From NCBI RefSeq assembly GCF_900090145.1, contig NZ_FMHI01000004.1, positions 358,501 to 422,500 of the forward strand: a stretch of 64,000 nucleotides of DNA. Reading direction: 5' to 3'. The stretch comes from Streptomyces sp. WMMB 322 (GTDB lineage: Bacteria; Actinomycetota; Actinomycetes; Streptomycetales; Streptomycetaceae). The notes under the pieces were generated by a model. The model did not search any database. It saw only the letters and a list, made by a program, of their open reading frames with translations, and was not told where the DNA came from. Made by a program: the position numbers and the translations under genes. Below, in pieces: positions 52,553-61,195 of the stretch; within the stretch, counting starts at the first letter, position 1, and each line of letters starts with the position of its first letter.

Positions 52553-52986
52553 GGGGTCATTGTCCCGCAGACAGGCGGGGGCGGACAGGCGGCACAGGCC
52601 GTGTGCAGGTCCGTGTGCAGGTCCGTGCCTCGGTCTCTTTCGGAGACTCCGCTGCCGACGTCCCCCGTGCCGTAGCGGGCCTCACAGGGGGTACGGCGAC
52701 CGGCGGGATCACGGAGCGCCGCGCTCACAGCCGGGGCGCCGGCGGCGTTCGCCGGGTGGCCGTCCGGCACGGACCCGCGGACGGACGGTCCGGCAGGGGG
52801 AGCAGGCCCCGCACGGCCGGACGGCCCGTACGGAATCCGGCGCGCGCCGGGTCTGCCGGCCGGCCGCCGTGCCGCACTCCCGCTCGTCCGTGACAGCCTG
52901 CTGAAACCGCTTCAACCCCGCTGCCCGGCAGTACAGTTGACCCTGCGAACGGCCGGATCGACGCTGGTCCAGGACCAGGGAGGGGG
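52553..52986. other. Gap between the DUF1992 and TerD genes
   Basis: 434 bases with divergent promoters presumed. A 12-base unit CCGTGTGCAGGT is repeated in tandem (52599-52622, with a third partial copy). Open frames on both strands here are Arg/Pro/Gly-rich and lack ribosome sites. The stretch 52900-52945 (GAAACCGC, TACAGTTGAC) is the least GC-rich part and could hold the TerD promoter. Confidence 0.5.
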
Positions 52987-53523
52987 ATGTCTGTGAGCAG
53001 TATCAACAAGGGGCTCGAGAAGATCGAGGTGACGCTGAAGTGGGATCCGAGTCCCATCGGTGAGCCGGTCCGTGACCTGGACCTCATCGCCGCCACGTAC
53101 ACGCGCGACGACCCGCACGGGGAGCCCGACTACCTCGTCCACTTCGACAGCCGTTCGCCGGACGGCACGATCACGCTCAACAGGGACAGCCGCACCGGCC
53201 AGGGCTTCGGTCCCGACGAGGCCATGACGCTGGAACTGGAGCGGCTCGCGGACACCTACGCGCGAGTGGTCGTGGGCGTGGCCATCCAGCAGGGCGGCGG
53301 GCGGATGACGTTCGGCGACGTGGCCAACTCACTGGTGGAGATCACCGAGGGGTACACCAAGCTGGCGGAGGACGACTTCTCGGGAGTGCCCCGCTCGACG
53401 GCGGCGACCGTCGCGGAGTTCGTCCGCTCGGACTCCGGGGCGTGGGAGCTGCGCGGCGGCGTCACCGGTTTCGACACCGAACCGGAGTCCTTCGTGCGGG
53501 AGATGGGCCGCGGGATCTCCTGA
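52987..53523 (+). CDS. TerD-family calcium-binding stress protein
   Basis: 178 residues from the ATG at 52987; a GTG at 52993 also fits. TerD features: INKGLEKIEVTLKWDPSP at the N-terminus, RDLDLIAATYTRD, VHFDSRSPDGTITLNRDSRTG with the acidic calcium-binding pattern, and VVVGVAIQQGGGRMTFGDVANSLVEI. It lacks the usual long ter operon here, so it is an isolated paralogue. It ends 67 bases before nhaA on the same strand. Confidence 0.9.
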   Translation: MSVSSINKGLEKIEVTLKWDPSPIGEPVRDLDLIAATYTRDDPHGEPDYLVHFDSRSPDGTITLNRDSRTGQGFGPDEAMTLELERLADTYARVVVGVAIQQGGGRMTFGDVANSLVEITEGYTKLAEDDFSGVPRSTAATVAEFVRSDSGAWELRGGVTGFDTEPESFVREMGRGIS

Positions 53524-53590
53524 GCGGCGCGCGCCGACGCACACCTTCCGGTGCTGGGCCGGCGTGCGGCCCCTGGGACAGACTTGCGGA

Positions 53591-55663
53591 ATGAGCGATT
53601 CCCAGGGGCCTTCCGGGTCTCCCGGCCCGACCGGTCCGCCGGGGTCCTCAGGGTCTCCGGGGTCTTCGGGGTCTCCCGGGCCCACGGGCTCCCGCGGCTC
53701 TTCGGGTGCCCGCGGCTCTTCGGGTGCCCGCGGCTCTTCGGGTGCCCCTGGCTCCTCTCCGGGCACCCGGCGTTCCGCCGGCAGGGAGATGGCCGGGCGG
53801 ACCCCCTGGGCGAATCTCCACCGGCCGTTGCACCGGTTCCTGCGCACGGAGACCGGCAGCGCTGCGGTCCTGGTGGCGGCGACCATCGCGGCGTTGATCT
53901 GGGCGAACGTCGACTTCCACGCGTACGACCGGCTGTGGGCGACAAAGCTGTACGTGGGTGTCGCGGACGAGCGGATCTCGCTCGATCTGCACCACTGGGT
54001 CAACAGCGGGCTGATGACGCTGTTCTTCTTCGTCGTCGGGCTGGAGGCCCGCCGCGAGTTCGACATGGGCGATCTGCGCGAGCGGCGCCGGGTCGCCCTA
54101 CCCGTCGTGGCGGGGCTCGGCAGCATGCTCGTGCCCGTCGGAATCTACCTCGCGTTCAACGCCGGCCACGCCTCCGCCCAGGGCTGGGGCACGGCGATGT
54201 CGACCGACACGGCCTTCGCGCTCGGCATGCTGGCCCTGGTGGCGCCGCGCTTTCCGCGGCGGCTGCGTACGTTCGTGCTCACCGTCACGGTCGTCGACGA
54301 CGTCGTGGCGCTCGCCGTGATCGCCCTGGTCTACAGCGCAGACCTCGACCCCGTACCGCTGCTGACGGCCTGCGGGCTCTTCGCCGTCGCGCTGGCGCTG
54401 CGGCGGGCGGCTTTCTCCTCGGGCTCCTCGGGCTCCTCGGGCTTCCTCCAGGTGCTGCTCGGCGTGGCCATGTGGGTGGCGGTTCTGCAATCCGGCGTCG
54501 ACCCCATCGTCACCGGACTCGTGCTGGGACTGCTGACGTCCGCCTACCCTGCGGCCCGCGTCGACCTGGAGCGTGCCAGCGGACTCTTCCGCCTCTTCCG
54601 CGAGCAGCCGACCGGGGAACTGGCGCGCACCGCGCGCAGCGGTCTCGCCGCCGCGATCTCGCCGAACGACCGGCTGCAGAACCTCTTCCACCCATGGACG
54701 AGTTACCTGATCGTCCCGCTCTTCGCTCTCGCCAACACGGGCGTTCCGATCACGGGAGACCTTCTCGCGCGCTCGTTCGCCTCGCCGATCACGCTCGGCA
54801 TCATCGTCGGCGTCGTGGTGGGGAAACCGGTCGGCGTCCTCGGCTTCTCCTGGCTGCTGACACGTCTCAGCCGCGGACGGCTGCGGCCCTCGGTCGGCTG
54901 GGCGACGGTCGCCGGAGGCGGGACGCTCGCGGGCATCGGCTTCACCGTGGCCCTCCTCATCGCCGAACTCGCCTTCGAAGGCGAAGAGTTGGACGAGGCG
55001 AAGGTCGGCATCCTGACCGCCGCGCTGGCCGCGTGCCTCCTCACCTGGGCGGTCTCCCGGGCAACGGCGGCGCTGCCGCACCACGTCAAGGGCCGCGCGC
55101 TGCTGGGCACGACCGCTCCCCTGACGGACCTGACGACCGAGGTCGACGAGGAACGGGACCACGTGCGCGGCCCGTCCGACGCCACGGTCACGCTCGTGGA
55201 GTACGGCGACCACGAATGCCCGTACTGCGCCGGCGCCGAGCCCGTCATCCGCGCGCTGCTCGGCGACAGCGACGACGTACGCCACGTGTGGCGGCACCTG
55301 CCGCTCACCGACGTGCACCCCGGCGCGCAGCTGAGGGCCGAGGCCACCGAGGCCGCCGCGGCCCAGGGCGCCTTCTGGGAGATGCACGACTGGCTGCTGG
55401 CCCATCAGGGGGAGACGAGCGTCGCCACGCTGGTACGCCAGGCCGGTGTACTCGGCCTGGACACCGCCCGTTTCCGTGAGGATCTGCGCAGCCGCGCCGG
55501 TGCCGCCCGGATCGCGGAAGACGTCGGATCCGCCGACGAGAGCGGCGTGTCGGGCACTCCCACGTTCTTCGTCAACGGCCGCCGCCACCACGGCTCGTAC
55601 GACAGCGCGGGCCTGCACGCTGCGGTACGCGCGGCGCGGCTGCGCGCCGACATCGGCGGGTGA
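53591..55663 (+). CDS. nhaA: NhaA sodium/proton antiporter fused to a thioredoxin-like domain, with a collagen-like N-terminus
   Basis: 690 residues. Residues 6-56 are 17 perfect Gly-X-Y triplets (GPSGSPGPTGPP at the start, GSSGARGSSGAR later), a collagen-like tail on the cytoplasmic side. Residues 75-500 are NhaA: GLMTLFFFVVGLEARREF, MSTDTAFALGML and the essential Asp pair in VVDDVVALAVIAL, with 11-12 helices. A DsbA-like thioredoxin domain follows (about 530-685), with YGDHECPYCAGAEP (Cys about 543 and 546) and the cis-Pro in VSGTPTFFVNG. NhaA-thioredoxin fusions are known in actinobacteria; the collagen-like tail is unusual. Confidence 0.93.
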   Translation: MSDSQGPSGSPGPTGPPGSSGSPGSSGSPGPTGSRGSSGARGSSGARGSSGAPGSSPGTRRSAGREMAGRTPWANLHRPLHRFLRTETGSAAVLVAATIAALIWANVDFHAYDRLWATKLYVGVADERISLDLHHWVNSGLMTLFFFVVGLEARREFDMGDLRERRRVALPVVAGLGSMLVPVGIYLAFNAGHASAQGWGTAMSTDTAFALGMLALVAPRFPRRLRTFVLTVTVVDDVVALAVIALVYSADLDPVPLLTACGLFAVALALRRAAFSSGSSGSSGFLQVLLGVAMWVAVLQSGVDPIVTGLVLGLLTSAYPAARVDLERASGLFRLFREQPTGELARTARSGLAAAISPNDRLQNLFHPWTSYLIVPLFALANTGVPITGDLLARSFASPITLGIIVGVVVGKPVGVLGFSWLLTRLSRGRLRPSVGWATVAGGGTLAGIGFTVALLIAELAFEGEELDEAKVGILTAALAACLLTWAVSRATAALPHHVKGRALLGTTAPLTDLTTEVDEERDHVRGPSDATVTLVEYGDHECPYCAGAEPVIRALLGDSDDVRHVWRHLPLTDVHPGAQLRAEATEAAAAQGAFWEMHDWLLAHQGETSVATLVRQAGVLGLDTARFREDLRSRAGAARIAEDVGSADESGVSGTPTFFVNGRRHHGSYDSAGLHAAVRAARLRADIGG
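53696..53749 (+). repeat. 18-bp tandem repeats coding the collagen-like tail of NhaA
   Basis: GGCTCTTCGGGTGCCCGC occurs at 53696-53713 and 53714-53731, and with changes only at the end at 53732-53749, each unit coding GSSGAR. Related GGGTCTTCCGGG-like units precede it from 53624. All units keep the Gly-X-Y frame. Confidence 0.85.
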
Positions 55664-55761
55664 GAGCGGATGTCACGGGCTGCCGCGTGTTACTGCCAGG
55701 GCGGCCCCCGGACGCGTCCATACGCTGCCAGGACACCGACTGAAGCAGGGAGACCGACACC

Positions 55762-56214
55762 GTGCGACGCGAAGACCTGCCCGCCCCGGAGACGGGCGTC
55801 CTCCTCACCCACTTCCTGACCGTCCGGGACGTGGCGCGCTCCCGCGCGTTCTACTCGGACACCCTCGGCGGCACGGTGGTGCTGGAGGAGAACCCGTGCA
55901 TCGTCAGGCTCGCCAACGGCTGGCTCATCATGAACCCCGGCGGCGGACCCACGCCCGACAAGCCCGAAGTGACGCTGCGGCCGCCCGAGAACCCGCAGAG
56001 CGTCTCCGCCTTCCTCAACATCCGCGTGGCCGACATCCACGAGTGCTACCGCGAATGGAGCGCCAGGGGCGCGCAGTTCCTCACCCCTCCTATCGACCGC
56101 AAGGCCGAGCTGCGCTGCTACGTGCGCGACCCCGACGGCTACCTCATCGAGGTGGGACAGGCGACGGGAATGCTGGAAGGGATCTTCGCCGACACGCCGG
56201 GGACCAGCGGATGA
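55762..56214 (+). CDS. VOC-family (glyoxalase/dioxygenase fold) protein
   Basis: 150 residues from the GTG at 55762. Two beta-alpha-beta-beta-beta units are visible: LLTHFLTVRDVARSRAFYSDTLGGTVV and VSAFLNIRVADIHECYREWSARGAQF, ending in the typical YVRDPDGYLIEVGQ. The metal-ligand pattern (His of THFL, Glu of LIEVGQ) is largely kept. The substrate cannot be assigned; resistance proteins and glyoxalases share this fold. Stand-alone gene. Confidence 0.88.
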   Translation: MRREDLPAPETGVLLTHFLTVRDVARSRAFYSDTLGGTVVLEENPCIVRLANGWLIMNPGGGPTPDKPEVTLRPPENPQSVSAFLNIRVADIHECYREWSARGAQFLTPPIDRKAELRCYVRDPDGYLIEVGQATGMLEGIFADTPGTSG

Positions 56215-56293
56215 GGATGCGAGGACGTGCCGGGACGAGCGGAAAACGAGCGATGACGAGCGAGGAGCCGGGCCGGGCCGACCGGGAGGCTTT

Positions 56294-56890
56294 CTACCTC
56301 CCGGGCAGTGCCGTGCCGGCCCGGAGGTTCCAGCGGCCGGAGCGGCCGCTGAGCTCCGTCGCCGTCAGCGGTGCGACGTCCAGCCGCCACAGGGTGCGGG
56401 CCGGTGCGCCCAGCGCGTGCACCACCAAGGCGCGCACGACGTCGGGTTCCACGACCGCCAGCACACGGCCCGGCACTTCGGCGACCTCCGTCAGCCACTC
56501 CCCCGTCCGCGCACACAGCTGCTCGACGGACTCCCCGCCGTGCGGAGCGGCGGCCGGATCCGACAGCCACCGCGCCACGCCATCCGGGTCGGCGGCACTC
56601 ACCTCCTCCAGCGTCCGGCCGCGCCAGCGGCCCATGCCACAGCCGGCCAGCCGCTCGTCCCCGCCCGCGGCGGCGACGGCCACGCCGAGCAGTCCTTCGG
56701 CGGTCTGCGCACATCGCGGCGACGGCGAGACGGCCGTCCGCGCGGCGGACGCCGGCAGCGCGTCTGCCGCCGCGTTCGCCTCCCGCACGGACCGCAGCCC
56801 CGCAGGGCTCAGGGGAGTTCCGTCGTCGAAGCGGAACTCCTCGGACGCCTCGCTGCGGGCCGGCGAGATCAACGTCACTCGTGTGGTCAT
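56294..56890 (-). CDS. Histidine-phosphatase-fold protein lacking the catalytic histidines
   Basis: 198 residues from the ATG at 56890, with GAGGAGG upstream. The fold of the phosphoglycerate-mutase superfamily is recognisable: SPSPRCAQTAEGLL, GCGMGRWRGRTLEEV, PHGGESVEQLCARTGEWL and RALVVHALGAPARTLWRLDVAP. However, the N-terminal RHG motif is replaced by SPARSEA, and the second catalytic His (normally SHGG before VIRAL) is replaced by VEPD. It is probably a pseudo-enzyme. It is divergent from the cobalamin riboswitch and cbtB, which hints at a cobalamin-linked binding role. Confidence 0.85.
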   Translation of the reverse strand: MTTRVTLISPARSEASEEFRFDDGTPLSPAGLRSVREANAAADALPASAARTAVSPSPRCAQTAEGLLGVAVAAAGGDERLAGCGMGRWRGRTLEEVSAADPDGVARWLSDPAAAPHGGESVEQLCARTGEWLTEVAEVPGRVLAVVEPDVVRALVVHALGAPARTLWRLDVAPLTATELSGRSGRWNLRAGTALPGR

Positions 56891-56979
56891 CGGAGCCCCT
56901 CCTCGCCGTGAACGGCGGCTTTCCGTACGGGAGTTGATCACATCTCGTCCCGGTGTCCGGGATGGGCGCCCTTGGCCGG

Positions 56980-57150
56980 GCAGGTGAAGTCGCGGTACCT
57001 TCCGCTGGTATCGATCAACGACGGCAGGGCGGAAGCCGGTGAGATTCCGGCGCGGTCGCGCCACTGTATGCCCTTTCCGGTCCGCTGCCGTGCGCAGCGT
57101 ACGGGCAGGGGCGAGCCAGACCCGCAGGCCGTCACGAGCTCCACCGACAG
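56980..57150 (+). promoter_or_regulatory. Cobalamin riboswitch upstream of cbtB
   Basis: The plus strand carries the conserved order GCCGGTGAGATTCCGGCGCG, then GTCGCGCCACTGTATGCC and GCGAGCCAGACCCGCA before the cbtB start at 57181. These match the core of the cobalamin (B12-box) riboswitch; the last box is the short AGCCAGAC variant rather than the long consensus. The distance from the last box to the start (about 40 bases) suits control of translation or early termination. High B12 should switch off cobalt uptake. Boundaries are approximate. Confidence 0.85.
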
Positions 57151-57180
57151 GGACGCGAGTTCCCAACAGGAGGTCCTGCC

Positions 57181-57414
57181 ATGGCACAGTCCATCGCCCC
57201 GCCCAGCTCCGCAACTCCCGCCTCCGGCGCAGCCGTTCCGGCAACGCTCCCGGTCAAGGCGATCCTTCCGTGGGCATTCTTCTTCGGTCTGCTGATGCTC
57301 GTCCTGCTGTACTTCGTCGGCGCGGAGCAGGGGGCCACGTCCCTCATCTCCGGCACGGGCGTGCACGAGTGGGTCCACGACGGACGCCACCTCCTCGGCT
57401 TCCCCTGCCACTGA
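57181..57414 (+). CDS. cbtB: Cobalt transporter subunit CbtB
   Basis: 77 residues with one membrane helix (about 29-47, LPWAFFFGLLMLVLLYFVG) and the C-terminal His-rich signature HEWVHDGRHLLGFPCH that probably binds cobalt. GGAGG lies nine bases upstream. It is directly controlled by the riboswitch ahead of it and is followed 13 bases later by cbtA. Confidence 0.94.
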   Translation: MAQSIAPPSSATPASGAAVPATLPVKAILPWAFFFGLLMLVLLYFVGAEQGATSLISGTGVHEWVHDGRHLLGFPCH

Positions 57415-57427
57415 GCGGGGGAGCACG

Positions 57428-58192
57428 ATGAATTCCTCCACAGTGCGGACCCTCCTCGTACGCGGCATGCTCGCCGGTCTGGTCGCGGGGCTGTTCACCC
57501 TGGTGACGGCCTTTTTCCTGGGTGAGCCGCACATCGACGCGGCCATCGCCTACGAGGAGGCGCATGCGCACGAACACGGCGGCGAGGAGATCGTCAGCCG
57601 CGGCGTGCAGTCCACCGCGGGCCTCGCCACGGCCGTCCTGGTCTACGGCGTCGCGATCGGCGGCATCGCCTCGCTGGCCTTCAGCTTCGCTCTGGGACGC
57701 GTGGGCCGCTTCGGTCCCCGTGCCACGGCCCTGCTGCTGTCGGGTGCCGCGTTCGTGTGCGTGTACCTGGTGCCGTTCCTGAAGTACCCGGCCAACCCGC
57801 CGTCCGTGGGTGATCCGGCGAGCCTCGACAAACGAACTGCTCTGTACTTCCTGATGGTTCTGCTGAGTGTGCTGCTCGCCGTCGCGGCGACGATCCTCGG
57901 CAGGCGTCTCGCGCCGCGCATGGGCAACTGGTACGCGACGGTGACGGCCGTGGCCGGCTTCGTCCTCGTCGTCGGACTCGCCTTCGCCTTCCTCCCGTCC
58001 CTCAGCGAGCTTCCCGAGCACTTCCCGGCGCTGCTGCTGTGGCAGTTCCGGCTCTCGACGCTCGCCGTGCATCTGGTGCTGTGGGCGGCCTTCGGGCTGG
58101 CGTTCGGTCATCTCGCCGAGCGTGCCCTGGGGCCGGCGGCGGACGGAGAGAAGAAGACGGCACCGGCCGCCGCGGCACCCGCCGCCAACTGA
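57428..58192 (+). CDS. cbtA: Cobalt transporter subunit CbtA
   Basis: 254 residues with five or six hydrophobic helices. Family features: LLVRGMLAGLVAGLFTLVTAFFLGEPHIDAAIAYE at the N-terminus, a His-containing loop (HAHEHGGEEIVSRGVQ, about 41-57) and VPFLKYPANPPSVGDPASLDKRTALYFLM. With CbtB it is the predicted cobalt importer. It shares the cbtB riboswitch and ends at a strong terminator. Confidence 0.94.
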   Translation: MNSSTVRTLLVRGMLAGLVAGLFTLVTAFFLGEPHIDAAIAYEEAHAHEHGGEEIVSRGVQSTAGLATAVLVYGVAIGGIASLAFSFALGRVGRFGPRATALLLSGAAFVCVYLVPFLKYPANPPSVGDPASLDKRTALYFLMVLLSVLLAVAATILGRRLAPRMGNWYATVTAVAGFVLVVGLAFAFLPSLSELPEHFPALLLWQFRLSTLAVHLVLWAAFGLAFGHLAERALGPAADGEKKTAPAAAAPAAN

Positions 58193-58236
58193 AGGAAGAA
58201 CGGAACAGCGCGACGCCCGTGATCCACGGGTCGTGC

Positions 58237-58275
58237 GCCGCTGCCGGGCACCCGCGTCGGGTGCCCGGCAGCGGC
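58237..58275 (+). terminator. Terminator after cbtA
   Basis: A perfect 17-bp stem: GCCGCTGCCGGGCACCC (58237-58253) pairs with 58259-58275 around a 5-base loop and is followed by CTTTC, 45 bases after the cbtA stop. Confidence 0.92.
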
Positions 58276-58298
58276 CTTTCATGATGCGTGCGCGGTGA

Positions 58299-58350
58299 GG
58301 CGCGGTGCGGGCACCGGCCCCGGCGAACCGGACCGGCGCCGCACCGCGCC
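58299..58350 (-). terminator. Terminator after metE
   Basis: GGCGCGGTGCGG (58299-58310) pairs perfectly with 58339-58350 around a 28-base loop, just beyond the metE stop at 58365 on the minus strand. Confidence 0.7.
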
Positions 58351-58364
58351 GATGGGCCGCGTGC

Positions 58365-60710
58365 TCAGCCGCGGACCGTGCCCCCGGTCTCCGCGCGCAC
58401 GGTCCGCGCCGCCTCGACCATGTGCTCCAGCGCCCGGCGGACCTCGGGCCAGGCGCGGGTCTTCAGCCCGCAGTCCGGGTTGACCCACAGCCTCTCCGCC
58501 GGGATCGCGCCGAGCCCCTTGCGCAGCAGCGACGCGACCTCGTGCGCGTCGGGCACCCGCGGGGAGTGGATGTCGTAGACGCCGGGGCCGACCTCGTTCG
58601 GGTAGCCGGCGGCGGCCAGTTCACCGGCGACCTGCATGTGGGAGCGGGCGGCCTCCAGACTGATGACGTCGGCGTCGAGGTCCGCGATGGCGGAGACGAT
58701 GTCGCCGAACTCCGCGTAGCACATGTGCGTGTGGATCTGGGTGTCCGCGCGCACTGCGGAGGTGGCCAGGCGGAACGCCTCCGTCGCCCACGCCAGGTAC
58801 TCCGGGCGGCGCCGCGCACGCAGGGGCAGCGTCTCGCGCAGGGCCGGCTCGTCGACCTGGACGACGGCGGTGCCCGCGGCCTCCAGGTCGGCGACCTCGT
58901 CGCGCAGGGCGAGTGCCACTTGGCGCGCGGTCTCTGCCTGCGGCTGGTCGTCGCGCACGAAGGACCACGCGAGCATCGTGACGGGGCCGGTCAGCATGCC
59001 CTTGACGGGCCGTGCGGTCTGCGACTGCGCGTAGCGCGTCCACTCCACCGTCATCGGCGCGGGCCGTGACACGTCACCCGCGAGGATCGGGGGACGGACG
59101 TAGCGGGTGCCGTAGGACTGGACCCAGCCGTGCTGCGTCGCCACGTAGCCGTTCAGCCGTTCCGCGAAGTACTGGACCATGTCGTTGCGTTCGGGCTCGC
59201 CGTGCACGAGCACGTCGAGTCCCGCCTGTTCCTGGAAGGCGAGGACATCACGGATCTCGGCGGCGATCCGCTTGTCGTAGCCTTCCGCGTCGAGCCGTCC
59301 GGCCCTCAGGTCGGCGCGCGCGGAACGCAGTTCACCGGTCTGCGGGAACGAGCCGATGGTGGTCGCCGGAAGCATCGGCAGCTTCAGCCGTGCCCGCTGC
59401 GCCGCTGCCCGCTCCGGGTAGGGGGCGGTGCGGCGCGCGTCGGCGTCGGTGACGGCTTCGGTGCGTGCCCGCACGGCGGGGTCGCGGGTGAGCGCGGCGG
59501 ACGAACGGGAGGCGAGAGCCGAGGAGTTGGCGTGCAGCAGTCCCGCGATGACGTCGGTTCCCTCGCGCAGTCCCGTCGCGAGGGCGACGGCTTCCTCCAC
59601 CTTCTGCCGGGCGAAGGCGAGCCAGCGGGCGACCTGCGGGTCGACGCCGCGCTCGGCCGCCGCGTCGAGCGGCACGTGCAGCAGCGAGCAGGACGGCGCC
59701 ACATCGACGCGGTCGGCGAAGCCCAGCAGCGAGGCCAGGGTGGACAGCGACTTCTTCAGGTCGTTGATCCACACGTTCCGTCCGTCGACGACTCCCGCGA
59801 CGAGCCGCTTGCCGGGCAGCCCGCCGGCGCGCGCCAGGTCATCCAGGTTCGCGGCGGCGGGGCCGGTGAAGTCCACCGCCAGCCCCTCGACGGGCGCCTT
59901 GGCGAGTACGGGCAGCGCGTCCCCGAGCCGGTCGAAGCAGGAGCCCACGAGCAGCGCGGGCCGGTCGGTGAGTCCGCCCAGCTCCCGGTAGGCGCGTGCC
60001 GCGGCGTTCAGTTCGGCGGGCGTGCGGTCCGCCACCAGCGCCGGCTCGTCGAGCTGGACCCAGCGCGCCCCGGCCGCGCGGAGGTCGGCGAGCACCTCGG
60101 CGTACACCGGCAGGAGCCTCTCCAGCAGCGTCAGCGGTTCGAAGTCCGGGGCCACGCCGGGCGCGGGCTTCGCGAGCAGCAGATACGTGACGGGGCCGAC
60201 GAGGACGGGCCTGGCCTCGTGCCCCTCGGCGACGGCCTCGGACAGCTCGCCGGTCTGCTTCGCCGAGTTCGCCGCGAAGACCGTGTCCGGCCCCAACTCC
60301 GGTACGAGGTAGTGGTAGTTGGTGTCGAACCACTTCGTCATCTCCAGCGGCGCGACGTCCTGGGTGCCGCGTGCCATGGCGAAGTAGCCGTCCAGCGCGT
60401 CCGCCTCAACGGCGGCGCGGTGGCGTTCGGGGACCGCACCGACCATGACGGTGGTGTCCAGCACATGGTCGTAGAGGGAGAAGTCGCCGGTGGGCACTTC
60501 ACGCACCCCGGCTTCCCTCAGCTGCCGCCAGTTGCCGCGGCGCAGCCCCGCGGCGGTCTCCCGCAGGGCGTCGGCGGTGACGCGGCCCTTCCAGTACCCC
60601 TCGACGGCCTTCTTCAGCTCACGGCCGGGGCCCTGCCGCGGATACCCGTGGACGGTGGCGCGGGGCTTCGTGGACGTCCTCGACGCCGCACCTTGGGACT
60701 TCGGTGTCAC
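58365..60710 (-). CDS. metE: Cobalamin-independent methionine synthase MetE
   Basis: 781 residues. It transfers the methyl group of methyl-tetrahydropteroyl-triglutamate to homocysteine without B12. The N-terminal barrel (about 20-390) has [19 protein letters not shown], and the C-terminal catalytic barrel begins near [15 protein letters not shown]. Zinc ligands are visible in THMCYAEF (His and Cys), an upstream Glu and [11 protein letters not shown] (Cys). It is preceded on the minus strand by a cobalamin riboswitch, so expression should fall when B12 is available; a metH elsewhere in the genome is implied. Confidence 0.97.
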   Translation of the reverse strand: MTPKSQGAASRTSTKPRATVHGYPRQGPGRELKKAVEGYWKGRVTADALRETAAGLRRGNWRQLREAGVREVPTGDFSLYDHVLDTTVMVGAVPERHRAAVEADALDGYFAMARGTQDVAPLEMTKWFDTNYHYLVPELGPDTVFAANSAKQTGELSEAVAEGHEARPVLVGPVTYLLLAKPAPGVAPDFEPLTLLERLLPVYAEVLADLRAAGARWVQLDEPALVADRTPAELNAAARAYRELGGLTDRPALLVGSCFDRLGDALPVLAKAPVEGLAVDFTGPAAANLDDLARAGGLPGKRLVAGVVDGRNVWINDLKKSLSTLASLLGFADRVDVAPSCSLLHVPLDAAAERGVDPQVARWLAFARQKVEEAVALATGLREGTDVIAGLLHANSSALASRSSAALTRDPAVRARTEAVTDADARRTAPYPERAAAQRARLKLPMLPATTIGSFPQTGELRSARADLRAGRLDAEGYDKRIAAEIRDVLAFQEQAGLDVLVHGEPERNDMVQYFAERLNGYVATQHGWVQSYGTRYVRPPILAGDVSRPAPMTVEWTRYAQSQTARPVKGMLTGPVTMLAWSFVRDDQPQAETARQVALALRDEVADLEAAGTAVVQVDEPALRETLPLRARRRPEYLAWATEAFRLATSAVRADTQIHTHMCYAEFGDIVSAIADLDADVISLEAARSHMQVAGELAAAGYPNEVGPGVYDIHSPRVPDAHEVASLLRKGLGAIPAERLWVNPDCGLKTRAWPEVRRALEHMVEAARTVRAETGGTVRG

Positions 60711-60867
60711 TCAACTCTCCTTCGCGAGTCTCGCCGGTGACCCGAGAGGCACGGGGCGAGGAGGAGAGGCGACGCGGCGGCACGCGCACTCACCGCGTGC
60801 TGCTCGCCCGTACCGCCGACCCGCCCTCGAGGTCACCGAGATCACCGCGTACGAGGCGCGCACGCGG

Positions 60868-61085
60868 GCAGTGGCAGGTCTTCGGACTCGCGGGCACACC
60901 GCGTCCGTGATCCACGGACGGGCTCCTACCGGCCGTCGCTTCCCGGGTCCGCTCGGACCCAGTGCGTATGACGGCTTTCGTTCCCACTCACCGCTGCGGG
61001 GCAGTTCCGGAGTCTCACCGGATTCCCTCTTGCGACGTACCTGTCTGGCGGACAGGCCGAACCGACTGCGTCTCCAGCGTACGAG
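60868..61085 (-). promoter_or_regulatory. Cobalamin riboswitch upstream of metE
   Basis: On the minus strand the order is AGGGAATCCGGTGAGACTCC, GGAACTGCCCCGCAGCGGTG, GTGGGAACGA, CACTGGG, GGGAAGCGACGGCCGGTAGG and finally the B12 box GAGTCCGAAGACCTGCC (about 60875-60891). This is a full-length cobalamin riboswitch, closer to the textbook consensus than the cbtB one. The B12 box is about 160 bases from the metE start. Boundaries are approximate. Confidence 0.93.
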
Positions 61086-61195
61086 GAGGTACGGCGCCGG
61101 CAAAGGCCACCGGGGTGAGGGGGACCTCATGCCCCGCAGCGGTTTGCCCGGCCGGGAGCCGTTCCGCGGGGGGCGTGGGCGGCAGAACGCGCCGC

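Noticed and set aside
52599..52627. Tandem CCGTGTGCAGGT units as an operator array
   Set aside because: Only two full copies and a fragment, with no dyad symmetry and no promoter nearby.
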